NCBI RefSeq assembly: GCF_014204835.1 | Contig: NZ_JACHMD010000001.1 | Coordinates: 3,038,001 to 3,102,000 of the forward strand | Source: Microbacterium marinum | Lineage (GTDB): Bacteria > Actinomycetota > Actinomycetes > Actinomycetales > Microbacteriaceae | Length of the DNA stretch: 64,000 bases | Direction: 5' to 3' | Shown here: piece after piece, positions 16,683 to 26,500 of the stretch | Layout: every line of letters starts with the position of its first letter | Position numbering within the stretch: position 1 is the first letter of the stretch | The notes under the pieces: model-generated | Told to the model about the DNA's origin: nothing | Database searches by the model: none | What the model saw: the letters and a program-made list of their open reading frames with translations, nothing else | Made by a program: the position numbers and the translations under genes

Positions 16683-17405
16683 ATGGTCGCCGCCGCTTCC
16701 CTCGATCCCGACGCCGTGCTCTGGTCTGCGCCGCCTCACGAACGCGCGGGGCGGCCGCTGCTCGTGCTCCTGCACGGGTACGGCTCGAACGAGCAGGACC
16801 TGTTCGGGCTCCTCCCCTATCTGCCGGACGCCTTCGTCGTGGCATCCGTCCGCGCACCGCTGTCGCCGCCGTTCCCCGTGCCGGGGCACTCCTGGTTCCC
16901 GATCGACGGGCCGCAGCGCCGCGACCCCGACCAGGTCGCCGCCGCGGTGACCGGGCTACTCGAGTGGCTCGACGACGTGCGGGGGGATGCCGCGCCGGTG
17001 GGTCTGCTCGGGTTCTCGCAGGGCGGCGCGATGGCGCTTCAGGCGCTCCGCACGCGCCCGGACGCCGCAGCCTTCGCGGTGGTGCTCGCGGGGTTCGCGC
17101 TGCCTGGCGCGGTGGACGGGGATGAGGAACTCGCCGCGGCCCGGCCGCCCGTGTTCTGGGGCCGGGGCTCGCGGGACGAGGTGATCGCGGCGGACCTCGT
17201 CGCCCACACCGCGCAGTGGCTTCCCGATCACGTCGATCTCAGCGGTCGCGTCTACGCGGACCTCGCCCACAGCGTCTCGGAGGACGAACTCGCCGACGTT
17301 CGCGTGTTCCTCGAGAAGCGGCTGGCGGCGATCAGCTGGCCCCGGCTCCTCGAGCGACGAGCGCCACGAGGAAGGCCGCCCGGCCCCGGGTCTCCAGCGG
17401 GTTGA
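16683..17405 (+). CDS. Phospholipase/carboxylesterase (alpha/beta hydrolase)
   Basis: 240 residues, alpha/beta hydrolase of the carboxylesterase/thioesterase (Abhydrolase_2) family. The oxyanion-hole segment LLHGYGSNEQDL is at about 25-36, the nucleophile elbow GFSQGG near 105, an acidic residue in WGRGSRDEVI near 160 and the catalytic His in LAHSVSEDEL near 199. It probably hydrolyses short acyl esters in the cytoplasm. The family normally ends near the FLEKRLA helix; here ~25 extra Pro/Arg-rich residues run over the 3' end of the convergent PucR gene. GGAG precedes the ATG, and CAGGAT lies six bases upstream. Confidence 0.82.
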   Translation: MVAAASLDPDAVLWSAPPHERAGRPLLVLLHGYGSNEQDLFGLLPYLPDAFVVASVRAPLSPPFPVPGHSWFPIDGPQRRDPDQVAAAVTGLLEWLDDVRGDAAPVGLLGFSQGGAMALQALRTRPDAAAFAVVLAGFALPGAVDGDEELAAARPPVFWGRGSRDEVIAADLVAHTAQWLPDHVDLSGRVYADLAHSVSEDELADVRVFLEKRLAAISWPRLLERRAPRGRPPGPGSPAG

Positions 17406-18426
17406 GCCCGGTCAACGCTTCGATGCGCTCCACCCGCTTGCGCACCGTGTTCACGTGCACGAAGAGATCGCTCGCCGCGGAGATGACGGATCCGTCTCGC
17501 TGACACAATCGCTCGACCGTCTCGAGAAGGGTGGTCCGGTGACGTGCGTCATAGTCGATGAGAGGGGCGAGCAGGCGATCGCGGAATGGAGCGAGCTGCT
17601 CGGGAGTGAGTCGCTCGATGAGACCCTCCCATGTCGCGAGATCTCGGGGGCCCCGAGGCGCTCCGTGCCGTGCCGCGAGGGACGCCGCCGCGATCGCCTC
17701 ACGCAACGCTCCCGCGAGGGCGGCCGGATCGACCGGGCCGCTCCACCCCACATCCCCCGCCAGCAGATCGTCGGTAGGCGGACCTGGCTGCGTCGCGGGC
17801 ACGACAGCGACGGAGAATCCGCCGGTCGTTCCCACCAGAGCCGAGTCAAGGGGGCGCAGCACGCGCCCCCTTGCTGCCAGGACCCACACCCCGGGGACGT
17901 CCCCAAGCACGTGGATGAGGCGCTCGCGAAGAACGACAGCGCTGGCGTGGCCGCGGCGGACCATGTCGAAGATCGCTCCCACCGATTCCCGCGCAAGCTC
18001 CTCGGCGTCGTGCCGCTGCTGTTCGTGGGCGATCCGTCGGGTGATCTCGACGAACGGCACATCTGGAGGCACCGACAGCACCGCCAACCCCGCGGCGTTC
18101 GCCGCTGAGATCAACGCCGGAGGCACCGCCGATTCCACGACTCCCAAGGCGTAGCCGATGGCCGCGGGACGAGTGCGCCGGACCGACCGCACGAACGCAC
18201 GCTGAGACGCGGCATCCCGAATCGAAATCCCTGACGTCAGGACGAGCTCCCCGCCACGCAGATACGGCGATGGGTCGAGCAGGTCGGTGGGCAACCCCCA
18301 CCGCACGGCGCGGTCGAGACCCACCGACTCGCCGACGAGATCGATCCGCGGGTGCCCCCAGCGAAGGAGATCGCCCACCCGGAGCACGTCGACCTCCGCG
18401 ACGAGGCGCGATTGGGTCGGGAGCAC
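17332..18426 (-). CDS. PucR-family transcriptional regulator
   Basis: 364 residues. The N-terminal PucR domain (about 10-125) has GLPTDLLDPSPYLRGGELVLTSG. The C-terminal PucR helix-turn-helix (about 295-350) has TLLETVERLCQRDGSVISAA and VHVNTVRKRVERIEALTGL. This family controls purine, pyrimidine and amino-compound catabolism. It is divergent from the cytosine-permease-like/amidohydrolase operon, the likely target. GTG start with TACGGT six bases upstream. Its last 74 bases overlap the esterase on the other strand. Confidence 0.88.
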   Translation of the reverse strand: MLPTQSRLVAEVDVLRVGDLLRWGHPRIDLVGESVGLDRAVRWGLPTDLLDPSPYLRGGELVLTSGISIRDAASQRAFVRSVRRTRPAAIGYALGVVESAVPPALISAANAAGLAVLSVPPDVPFVEITRRIAHEQQRHDAEELARESVGAIFDMVRRGHASAVVLRERLIHVLGDVPGVWVLAARGRVLRPLDSALVGTTGGFSVAVVPATQPGPPTDDLLAGDVGWSGPVDPAALAGALREAIAAASLAARHGAPRGPRDLATWEGLIERLTPEQLAPFRDRLLAPLIDYDARHRTTLLETVERLCQRDGSVISAASDLFVHVNTVRKRVERIEALTGLNPLETRGRAAFLVALVARGAGAS

Positions 18427-18432
18427 GTCGTC

Positions 18433-18438
18433 ACCGTA
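18433..18438 (-). promoter_or_regulatory. -10 box TACGGT of the PucR gene
   Basis: TACGGT on the minus strand, six bases before the GTG at 18426. Confidence 0.5.
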
Positions 18439-18598
18439 CGACCCGCCGATTTCCCTCCGATGACACCGTCGTTTCGGACAGGTGGAGATTCACACACCCC
18501 CCGACCCGGCCCGCTGTCACCGGATCCACTCTTCTGCGCCGTGCAACGGGATCGAAACACAGGACGCGTGGGATGTGACCACTCGGAAAGGAGTGCTC

Positions 18599-19942
18599 AT
18601 GACCTCGACCACCGCGGCATCCGCCGCCCCGGAGCGCGTCGACCGCGACTACCCGCTCGGCCGCGTCCCCCACAGCGCCCGGCAAGGATGGTTCGCCATC
18701 CTCGTCGTCGTCGCCGGCTTCATCTTCTTCACCCCGACGATGGTCACCGGCGGCCAGGTCGCCGGTGCGTTCGGGTTCGCCGCGTTCGTCGGGCTCGCCG
18801 CCGTCGCGTCGGTGGTGCTCGCCCTCTACATCGCCACGCTCGGCGCGACAAGTGCCGCGACGGGGCTTTCCACGGTCCTCCTCGCCCGACTGTCGCTCGG
18901 ACGGGTCGGCGGCAAGTGGGCCTCAATCGTCCTGGGCGGCACGCAGATCGGGTGGTACGGCATCACCGTCGGCATCTTCGCCGACCTCCTCGCGTCCGCG
19001 ATCGGTTGGGAGGTCTCGTGGCCCCTGGCGATCGTGGGCGGCCTGGTGATGGCGACGACCGCGTACTGGGGATTCAAAGGCATCGAGATCCTCTCCTGGG
19101 TGTCGGTCCCGCTCATGTTCGCGCTCTGCATCTGGATCACGGTCGTCTCCGTCGACGAGGTCGGCGGATGGGGTGCCATGTTCGCCACGAGCGGCGACGG
19201 CACGTTGTCGCCGGGCCTGGCGATCACCATGATGATCGGCACGTTCATCTCGGGCGGCACGCAGGTAGGCAACTGGACTCGGTTCGCGAAGAGCCCACGC
19301 ACTGCCTTCCTCATCTGCCTCGGCGTCCTCCTGGTGATCGAGACGGCGATGCTCGTCTTCGGCGGGATCGGCGCGATCGCCTTCGGCGAACCGGACTTCA
19401 CGGCGCTCCTGTTCACGATGGGACTCGCGCTCATGGGCGTCCTGCTGCTGACGTTCAACCTCTGGACCACGAACGACAACACCGCTTACGCCTTCGGGGT
19501 CGCCGGCGCCGAGCTCGCGAACCGCAACGACAAGCGACCGTTCATCATCATCGGCGTGATCGTCGGAATCGCGCTCGCCGTGACGGGCGTCGCGAACGCT
19601 CTCACCGGCTTCCTCGTGACCCTGGGCACCGTGATCCCGCCGCTCGGCGGCGTCATCATCGGCACCTACCTCTTCGTGTGGCGTCGACGCGACCCCGGCA
19701 CCGACGTGACCAGGGTGGGCATGTTCGTGTGGCCCGGCATCGTCGCCTACCTGCTCGGCACGGCGGCCGCCGCATTCGGCGCGTTCACCGGCATCGGCAG
19801 CCCCGCCGTACAGGGCATCGTCGTCGCGATCATCGCGGCTCCCGTCTGCCACGCCCTCGCGCGTCGCTTCGGAAAGGCCCCGACGGACGCCGTCGTCGGC
19901 GACGCGGCATCCACCACGGTCGGAACGGAGGTGTCCGCATGA
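18599..19942 (+). CDS. codB: Cytosine permease-like NCS1 transporter
   Basis: 447 residues with about 12 hydrophobic helices and no signal peptide. The N-terminal RDYPLGRVPHSARQGW, FTPTMVTGGQVAGAF and TLGATSAATGLST regions and the later LWTTNDNTAYAFGVAGAEL are characteristic of CodB-type nucleobase:cation symporters. It imports cytosine or a related base. The Shine-Dalgarno GAAAGGAG at 18586-18593 fixes the ATG. It overlaps the amidohydrolase start by 4 bp (ATGA), giving a transporter-deaminase operon next to a PucR regulator. The exact base transported is inferred from the family. Confidence 0.85.
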   Translation: MTSTTAASAAPERVDRDYPLGRVPHSARQGWFAILVVVAGFIFFTPTMVTGGQVAGAFGFAAFVGLAAVASVVLALYIATLGATSAATGLSTVLLARLSLGRVGGKWASIVLGGTQIGWYGITVGIFADLLASAIGWEVSWPLAIVGGLVMATTAYWGFKGIEILSWVSVPLMFALCIWITVVSVDEVGGWGAMFATSGDGTLSPGLAITMMIGTFISGGTQVGNWTRFAKSPRTAFLICLGVLLVIETAMLVFGGIGAIAFGEPDFTALLFTMGLALMGVLLLTFNLWTTNDNTAYAFGVAGAELANRNDKRPFIIIGVIVGIALAVTGVANALTGFLVTLGTVIPPLGGVIIGTYLFVWRRRDPGTDVTRVGMFVWPGIVAYLLGTAAAAFGAFTGIGSPAVQGIVVAIIAAPVCHALARRFGKAPTDAVVGDAASTTVGTEVSA

Positions 19943-21474
19943 CCGGCACCCTCATCCGAGGCGCACAGGTCATCACGATGGATGCCGCGACAGGATCGAC
20001 CCCGGTGAGTCGGGACATCCGGATCGACGGGGGGGTCTTCACCGAGATCGGCACGGACCTCCCCGCCCAGGTCGGCGACGAGGTCATCGACGGCACCGGG
20101 ATGCTCGTCACGCCGGGGTTCGTCAACGCGCACACGCACTCGTGGGAGTACCTCTACAAAGGTCGCTACGACAACATGCCGCTCGAGCTCTGGATGCTCT
20201 ACGCCTACCCGATCCTCGGTGGGACACCGACGAGTCCCGACATCGTGCGCCTGCGGACACTCATGTTCGCGATGGAATCCATGAAGAACGGCGTCACCAC
20301 GCTCGTCGACGACGTCCTCGAAACCCCGGGGCAGGACCTCGACCAGCTCGCCGCGGTCGCCGGCGCGTACGAAAGCATCGGCATCCGGGCGAACGTGTCG
20401 GGCCACGTCATCAACCGGCCGTTCGTCGACACACTGCCCTTCGTGGCCGACTGGCTCCCCGACGACCTCGTGCGTCAGGTGCGGGCACAACCCGTGCTGT
20501 CGGCCGACGAGTACCTCGACTACTCGCGGACGGCCTTCGAGCGCCACCACGGGGCGGCCGGCGGACGGGTGCGGTACATGCTGGCGCCATCCGGGCCGCA
20601 GCGGTGCACCGACGACCTGCTGGTCGGCGCGACCGAGTTGGCCGCGGAGTACGACGCGGAGGTGCACATCCACGTCCTGGAGACGAAGACCCAGGCGGTC
20701 ACCGGCGATGAGCTCTACGGCGGACAGACCCTCGTCGAACACCTCGATGGGATCGGCGCCATGAGCGAGCGGACGACGTTCGCTCACGGCATCTGGGTCA
20801 CCGACGAGGACATCGAACGCATCGCGCGTCGCGGCACGTCGGTCTCGCACAATGCGATCTCGAACCTGAAGCTCGGCTCCGGTGTGCTGCCCTGGCGGCG
20901 CTACCACGATGCGGGGGTCAACTTGGGTCTCGGCACAGACGGGTGCAGTTCGAGCGACACCCCCCGGCTCATGGAGGTCATGAAGACGGCCGCTCTGCTG
21001 CACAAAGTGACCGAACCCGACCTGACCCGCTGGTCGACCGTCGACGAGGTTCTGCGTGCGGCGACGATCGGCGGTGCGCGCAGCGCCGTCCTGGACGGCT
21101 CGGTCGGGTCGATCGAGGTCGGTAAGCGCGCAGATCTCGTCATGTTCGACACCGAGACGCTCGCCTTCCTGCCGACGAACCGGCTCGAGAATCACCTGGT
21201 CTACAGCGAGAACGGATCCTCCATTGTCCGGGTGATGGTCGACGGCGTCACCACCGTCCTCGACGGCCGTCTCACGCTCATCGACGAGGACGCCGTCATC
21301 GCGTCGTTCCGCGCCGAGATGCCCGGCATCCGCGAGGAGCAGGACCGCCTGGACCGAGTGAACGACGCCTTCGCGCCGGCGTTCTCACGGATGTACGAGC
21401 AGGCGTCCGGCATGCCCACGGCAGTCAACCGCTGGACGGGGGACGAGCGGACCTGGGTGCACCAACCGGTGTGA
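19939..21474 (+). CDS. Amidohydrolase (ATZ/TRZ, cytosine/guanine deaminase-like)
   Basis: 511 residues of the metal-dependent amidohydrolase superfamily. The metal-site residues are visible: NAHTHSWEY near residue 66, VHIHVLE near 242, FAHGIW near 279 and the catalytic Asp in GLGTDGCSSSD near 333. The C-terminal beta-sandwich contains GSIEVGKRADLVMFD. Homologues deaminate or dechlorinate N-heterocycles (guanine, triazines, methylthioadenosine). The N-terminal HTHS and long C-terminal tail place it near the SsnA/TrzA group. Coupling to the CodB-like permease and PucR suggests an imported nucleobase-like substrate. Confidence 0.82.
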   Translation: MTGTLIRGAQVITMDAATGSTPVSRDIRIDGGVFTEIGTDLPAQVGDEVIDGTGMLVTPGFVNAHTHSWEYLYKGRYDNMPLELWMLYAYPILGGTPTSPDIVRLRTLMFAMESMKNGVTTLVDDVLETPGQDLDQLAAVAGAYESIGIRANVSGHVINRPFVDTLPFVADWLPDDLVRQVRAQPVLSADEYLDYSRTAFERHHGAAGGRVRYMLAPSGPQRCTDDLLVGATELAAEYDAEVHIHVLETKTQAVTGDELYGGQTLVEHLDGIGAMSERTTFAHGIWVTDEDIERIARRGTSVSHNAISNLKLGSGVLPWRRYHDAGVNLGLGTDGCSSSDTPRLMEVMKTAALLHKVTEPDLTRWSTVDEVLRAATIGGARSAVLDGSVGSIEVGKRADLVMFDTETLAFLPTNRLENHLVYSENGSSIVRVMVDGVTTVLDGRLTLIDEDAVIASFRAEMPGIREEQDRLDRVNDAFAPAFSRMYEQASGMPTAVNRWTGDERTWVHQPV

Positions 21475-21484
21475 CCATGGGGTC

Positions 21485-21531
21485 GGATGCCAGGGGTCGG
21501 TGCCGAGTGGAGGCGCCGACCTCTGGCATCC
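21485..21531 (+). terminator. Long inverted repeat downstream of the amidohydrolase
   Basis: GGATGCCAG...GGTGCC pairs with GGCGCC...CTGGCATCC around a 7-base loop, nearly perfect over 20 bp, starting 10 bases after the TGA. There is no T-tract. It probably terminates or stabilises the codB-amidohydrolase mRNA. Confidence 0.6.
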
Positions 21532-21587
21532 GTTCGCCGTCGTCGCTACCATGGTCGACGTCCTGTCCCGAGTGTGAGGAAGAGCCG

Positions 21588-21617
21588 TTGAAGGCAATCG
21601 ACGCGATCGCGCTGTGA
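21588..21617 (+). CDS. Putative regulatory leader peptide MKAIDAIAL
   Basis: A nine-codon ORF with a TTG start, preceded by GAGGAAGAG at 21576-21584. It lies 185 bases upstream of the ABC-F gene and just before a series of strong hairpins. A second, overlapping-context micro-ORF (MVDVLSRV, 21551-21577) precedes it but has no ribosome binding site. Leader peptides are known upstream of ABC-F and other ribosome-protection genes, where stalling exposes the resistance gene. That role is inferred here from position only. Confidence 0.4.
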   Translation: MKAIDAIAL

Positions 21618-21655
21618 TCCCGCGCTGACCCGTCGACCCTCCTCGAGGACGAATC

Positions 21656-21751
21656 CGACGGTCCGCCCGGTGATCAGATCATCGACCAGCGCGGACCGTC
21701 GCCCTTCGACGCAGCACCTCGGTGCTGCCCGGACGCATCGAGCGCTGCGTC
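21656..21751 (+). promoter_or_regulatory. Hairpin series in the ABC-F 5' leader (possible attenuator)
   Basis: Three consecutive stem-loops are visible. CGACGGTCCGC (21656-21666) pairs perfectly with GCGGACCGTCG (21691-21701). GCAGCAC/GTGCTGC at 21711-21728 has a CTCG tetraloop. GACGCA/TGCGTC spans 21732-21751. Together with the micro-ORF they fill the otherwise gene-free stretch 21532-21801. No T-tract follows, so any termination would be atypical or Rho-dependent; sequestering the ribosome binding site is another option. Confidence 0.45.
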
Positions 21752-21801
21752 GCGGATCGTGGGCACACGCGTCTGCGCACCCCTGAACACGGGAGGCGCT
21801 C

Positions 21802-23466
21802 ATGCCCCATACCCTCACCTCTGCGGTCACCCTCGACCGCCTGTCCTTCACCTGGCCCGACGGGTCCGTCGCGCTCAGCGACGTGTCCGGCGCCTTCGGC
21901 GTGCGCCGCACCGGCCTCGTCGGTCGCAACGGATCGGGGAAGTCCACCCTGCTGGCCCTCATCGCCGGCGGACTGCAACCGACGTCGGGCACCATCTCGA
22001 CGAGCGGGCGCGTCGATCTGCTGCCGCAGCAGCTGACCCTCGACACGGGGCGCCGCGTCGCCGAGCTCCTCGGCGTCGCACGTGCGCTCGACGCGGTCCG
22101 CGCGATCGAGCGCGGCGACACGGATGAGCGTCACTTCGACGCGGTCGGCGACGACTGGGACGTCGAGGCGCGGGCGCGCGCGGGACTCGCGGAGGTCGGC
22201 CTCCCGGCCGATGCGCTGGACCGCCGCGTCGGTGAGCTCTCGGGTGGGGAGGCTGTGCTCACCGCGCTCATCGGCATCCGTCTGCGCGGCGCCGAGATCG
22301 CCCTACTCGACGAACCGACCAACAACCTCGACCGCGACGCCCGCGCACGCGTCCGCGAGCTGGTGCGCGGCTGGCGCGGCACGCTGATCGTCGTGAGCCA
22401 CGACACCGCGCTCCTGGAGGATCTCGACGACACCGCCGAGCTGTACGGCAGCGACCTGTCGGTCTTCGGCGGTCCCTATTCGCAGTGGCGCGCCTGGCTC
22501 GACACCGAGCAGGCCGCGGCCGCCCAGGCGGAGACGGCCGCGCGACAGCTCCTCAAACGGGAGAAGCGCGATCGGCAGCAGGTGGAGTCCGCGATCTCGA
22601 CCCGGAACGCGCAAGGCAAGAAGGCCGCCTTCGAGCGGTCGGCGCCGCGCATCGTGCTCGGCGCCAAGAAGCGCGCCGCGCAGGTGACCGCGGGGCGGTT
22701 GCGCATGGAGGCGAATGAGAAGGTGGATGCCGCGCGAGCAGCCGTCGACACCGCCGGTCGGCGGGTGCGCGACGATGACGCGGTGCGGATCGATCTGCCC
22801 GACCCCGAGGTCGGGTCGGGTCGTCGCATCGCCACCCTCGGCGACGGCGAGCGGTCGTGGGTGCTGCAGGGGCCGGAACGCGTCGCGCTGATCGGCCCGA
22901 ACGGGGCCGGCAAGACGACGCTGCTGGAGCGGCTCGTCGCGTCGGCGGGAGGTGCGGACGATGCGCCGAATGCAGGTCCAGCCGGTGCTGAGGCCGCCGC
23001 GGGGCGACCCGACCGTGCGATTCCCCTGCACTCAGCACACGCCGTCGCGCACACCGACCGGGTCGGGTACCTCTCGCAGAGGGTCGACGGGCTCGACGAA
23101 GCGGCATCCGTCCTGGAGAACATCCGCACCGCGGCGCCGGGCGCGGGCGATGTCGAGCTGCGGAATCGGCTGGCGAGGTTCCTCGTGCGCGGCGACGCCG
23201 TGCACCGGCCCGTGTCGGCGCTCTCCGGGGGCGAGCGCTTCCGGGTCGCTCTGGCGCAGCTGCTGTTGGCGGAGCCGGCGCCGCACCTGCTGGTGCTCGA
23301 CGAGCCGACGAACAACCTCGACCTCGACACCGTCGACCAGCTCGTCGAGGCCATCGCCGCCTACCGGGGTGCGGTTCTGGTCGTCAGCCACGACGACGCC
23401 TTTCTGGCGCGGATCGACCCGAACCTGACCCTGGAGTTGCGGGACGGGGTGATGACCGAGGTGTGA
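21802..23466 (+). CDS. ABC-F family ATPase (ribosome-associated)
   Basis: 554 residues with two ABC domains and no membrane segment. Domain 1 has GRNGSGKST (about 40), LSGGEAVLTALIGI and ALLDEPTNNLDRD. The linker (about 235-320) is charged and helical, with KREKRDRQQVESAISTRNAQ, as in the ribosome P-site-reaching linker of ABC-F proteins. Domain 2 has GPNGAGKTT, LSGGERFRVALAQLLLAEP and VLDEPTNNLDLD. Domain 2 carries an extra Ala/Gly/Pro-rich insert after Walker A. ABC-F proteins rescue antibiotic-stalled ribosomes or tune translation. GGGAGG precedes the ATG. The structured leader suggests inducible expression. Confidence 0.88.
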   Translation: MPHTLTSAVTLDRLSFTWPDGSVALSDVSGAFGVRRTGLVGRNGSGKSTLLALIAGGLQPTSGTISTSGRVDLLPQQLTLDTGRRVAELLGVARALDAVRAIERGDTDERHFDAVGDDWDVEARARAGLAEVGLPADALDRRVGELSGGEAVLTALIGIRLRGAEIALLDEPTNNLDRDARARVRELVRGWRGTLIVVSHDTALLEDLDDTAELYGSDLSVFGGPYSQWRAWLDTEQAAAAQAETAARQLLKREKRDRQQVESAISTRNAQGKKAAFERSAPRIVLGAKKRAAQVTAGRLRMEANEKVDAARAAVDTAGRRVRDDDAVRIDLPDPEVGSGRRIATLGDGERSWVLQGPERVALIGPNGAGKTTLLERLVASAGGADDAPNAGPAGAEAAAGRPDRAIPLHSAHAVAHTDRVGYLSQRVDGLDEAASVLENIRTAAPGAGDVELRNRLARFLVRGDAVHRPVSALSGGERFRVALAQLLLAEPAPHLLVLDEPTNNLDLDTVDQLVEAIAAYRGAVLVVSHDDAFLARIDPNLTLELRDGVMTEV

Positions 23467-23534
23467 GCGGTGCCGCGGTGACGCCCCACCGCAACCCCCA
23501 CCGCGATGTCGGAGGTTCGCGCGATGATGGTCGG

Positions 23535-26500
23535 ATGTCGGACGTGCTCGAACGGTTCAGCCCTGCCACGCAGGACTGGTTCCGCAGCGCCTTCGCGGCG
23601 CCGACGAACGCGCAGTCGGGCGCCTGGCAGACGATCTCGGCGGGCAAGCACGCTCTCGTCGTCGCGCCGACCGGATCGGGCAAGACCCTCTCCGCGTTCC
23701 TCTGGGCGCTCGACCGCATCTTCCGCGACAAGGCGAACGAGCCCGCCCCGGCGTCAGACAAGAAGAAGAAGCGGGCGGATGCCGGCGCCCCCCGCACCCG
23801 GGTCCTCTACGTCTCGCCCCTCAAAGCCCTCGGCGTCGACGTCGAGCGCAACCTCCGGTCGCCGCTCGTGGGCATCGGCCAGTCGGCCCGGCGGCTCGGC
23901 CTGCCCGCGCCGGACGTATCCGTCGGCGTGCGGTCGGGCGACACACCGTCGGCGGATCGGCGCCGGCTGCTCGCGGACCCGCCGGACATCCTCATCACGA
24001 CACCGGAGTCGCTCTACCTGATGCTGACGTCGCAGGCGGCGGAGACGCTGCGCGGCATCCATACCGTCATCGTCGACGAGGTCCACGCGGTCGCTGCCAC
24101 CAAGCGCGGAGCACACCTCGCGGTGAGCCTCGAACGGCTCGACGCGCTGCTCGATCGTCCGGCGCAGCGCATCGGCCTGTCGGCGACCGTCCGGCCCATC
24201 GACGAGGTGGCGCGATTCCTCGGCGGCGCAGCGCCCGTCGAGATCGTCGCGCCCAAGGCGAGCAAGGCCTTCGATCTGTCGGTCGTCGTTCCCATCGGCG
24301 ACATGACCAACCCGCCGCCCCCGCCCGGCGACGCGGCGGAGGCGGAGAGCGAGAGCGTCGACCCCGACGACGATGACGGCGACAGCGGCGACTGGTACAC
24401 ACCCCCGCAGTCCTCGGAGATGACGGGATCGGTCTGGCCGCATGTCGAGGAAGCGATCGTCGACCGCATCCTCGCGCACCGCTCCACGATCGTGTTCTCC
24501 AACTCCCGGCGGCTCGCCGAGCGACTGACGGGACGGCTTAACGAGATCTACGCGGAGCGGGTCGGCATCGACTTCGCCGACCAGACGGTGCCCGCCGCAA
24601 TGAGGGTCCCGGTAGCAGAGGCTCCGGGCGGCGCGAATGCGCCGTCTGGAGGAGCGGTCAGGGCGGCGCAGGCCGGAGCTTCGGCGGGCGTCGAGGCGAT
24701 CCTCGCGAAGGCGCACCACGGCTCGGTCTCGAAGGAGCAGCGCGCGCAGGTCGAAGACGAGCTCAAGTCCGGGGTGCTCCGCTGCGTCGTCGCGACCAGC
24801 AGCCTCGAGCTCGGCATCGACATGGGCGCCGTGGATCTCGTGATCCAGGTGGAGGCACCGCCGTCCGCGGCATCCGGTCTGCAGCGCGTCGGTCGCGCCG
24901 GCCACCAAGTCGGCGAGGTCAGCCGCGCCGCGCTCTTCCCCAAGCATCGCGGCGACGTCCTCCACACCGCCGTGGTCACCGAGCGCATGCTCGCCGGGCA
25001 GATCGAGGCGATCGCCGTTCCTCAGAACCCGCTCGACATCCTCGCGCAGCAGACGATCGCGGCGTCCGCCGTCGGCACCCTCGACGTCGAGGGCTGGTTC
25101 GAGACCGTCAAGCGCTCCGCTCCCTTCCGTTCGCTTCCCCGCTCGGCCTACGAGGCGACGCTCGACCTGCTGGCCGGACGGTATCCGTCCGACGCATTCG
25201 CCGAGCTGCGCCCCCGCGTCGTGTGGGATCGGGATGCCGGAACGGTCACCGGCCGGCCGGGTGCGCAGCGCATCGCCGTCACCAGCGGCGGCACCATCCC
25301 CGACCGCGGCCTGTTCGGCGTCTTCATCTCCGGAGAGACTCGCAATGCCCGTGTCGGTGAGCTCGACGAGGAGATGGTTTACGAGTCGCGTGTCGGCGAC
25401 GTGTTCACGCTCGGCACGACGAGCTGGCGGATCGTCGAAATCACCCACGACCGCGTCAACGTGCTGCCCGCATACGGCCAGCCGGGCAAGCTCCCGTTCT
25501 GGCACGGCGACGGGCTCGGCAGGCCCGCCGAGCTGGGCGAGGCGCTCGGAAAGTTCTCGCGCGAGCTCTCTACAGCGAAGCCCGAGAAGGCCACCGAGCG
25601 GCTCCGGGAGTCCGGCCTCGACGACAATGCGATCGGCAACCTGCTCGCCTACATCGGCGAGCAGCGCGAGGCCACCGGCAGTCTGCCCACCGACAAGACG
25701 CTGACCGTCGAGCGGTCCCGCGACGAGGTCGGCGACTGGCGCGTCATCCTGCATTCCCCGTACGGCATGCATGTGCACGCGCCGTGGGCGCTGGCCGTGA
25801 ATGCACGCATCCGCGAGCGCCTCGGCGTCGAAGGCGCCGCCGTGGCGAGCGACGACGGCATCATCGCCCGCGTTCCCGACACCGACGCCGAACCTCCCGG
25901 AGCCGACCTCTTCGTCTTCGATCCCGACGAGCTCGAACAGCTCGTCACGTCCGAGGTGGGAGGGTCGGCGCTCTTCGCGTCGCGCTTCCGCGAATGCGCC
26001 GCCCGCGCGCTGCTCCTGCCGCGCCTCAACCCCAACAAGCGTTCGCCCCTCTGGCAGCAGCGGCAACGATCGGCACAGCTGCTCGAAGTCGCCAAGGAAC
26101 ACCCGACGTTCCCGATCATCCTCGAGACGCTGCGCGAAGTGCTCCAGGATGTCTACGACCTCCCGGCGCTGCTCCGCATCGCACGGAGCATCGGCGACCG
26201 CCGGATCCGACTGGTCGAGACGACGACGAGCTCGCCGTCACCGTACGCACGCGACCTGCTGTTCGGATATGTCGGCGCGTTCATGTACGAGGGCGACTCC
26301 CCCTTGGCCGAACGGCGCGCGGCCGCGTTGTCGGTGGATCCGGCGCTGCTGAGCGAACTCCTCGGCAAGATCGAGATGCGCGAGCTGCTCGATCCCGGCG
26401 TGATTGCACAGTATGAGCGCGAGCTCCAGCGCCTCGATCCGACCCGGCGCGTCCGCGGGATGGAAGGTGTCGCCGACCTCCTCCGGCTGCTGGGACCACT

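Noticed and set aside
21551-21577. Micro-ORF MVDVLSRV upstream of the leader peptide
   Set aside because: It has an ATG and fits the region, but no Shine-Dalgarno, and its ATG overlaps the putative -10, so it is not annotated as a gene.
23463-23534. GTG at 23463 as start of Lhr, overlapping the ABC-F stop
   Set aside because: The extra 24 residues are not like the Lhr N-terminus, which begins at MSDVLERFSP; kept only as an alternative.
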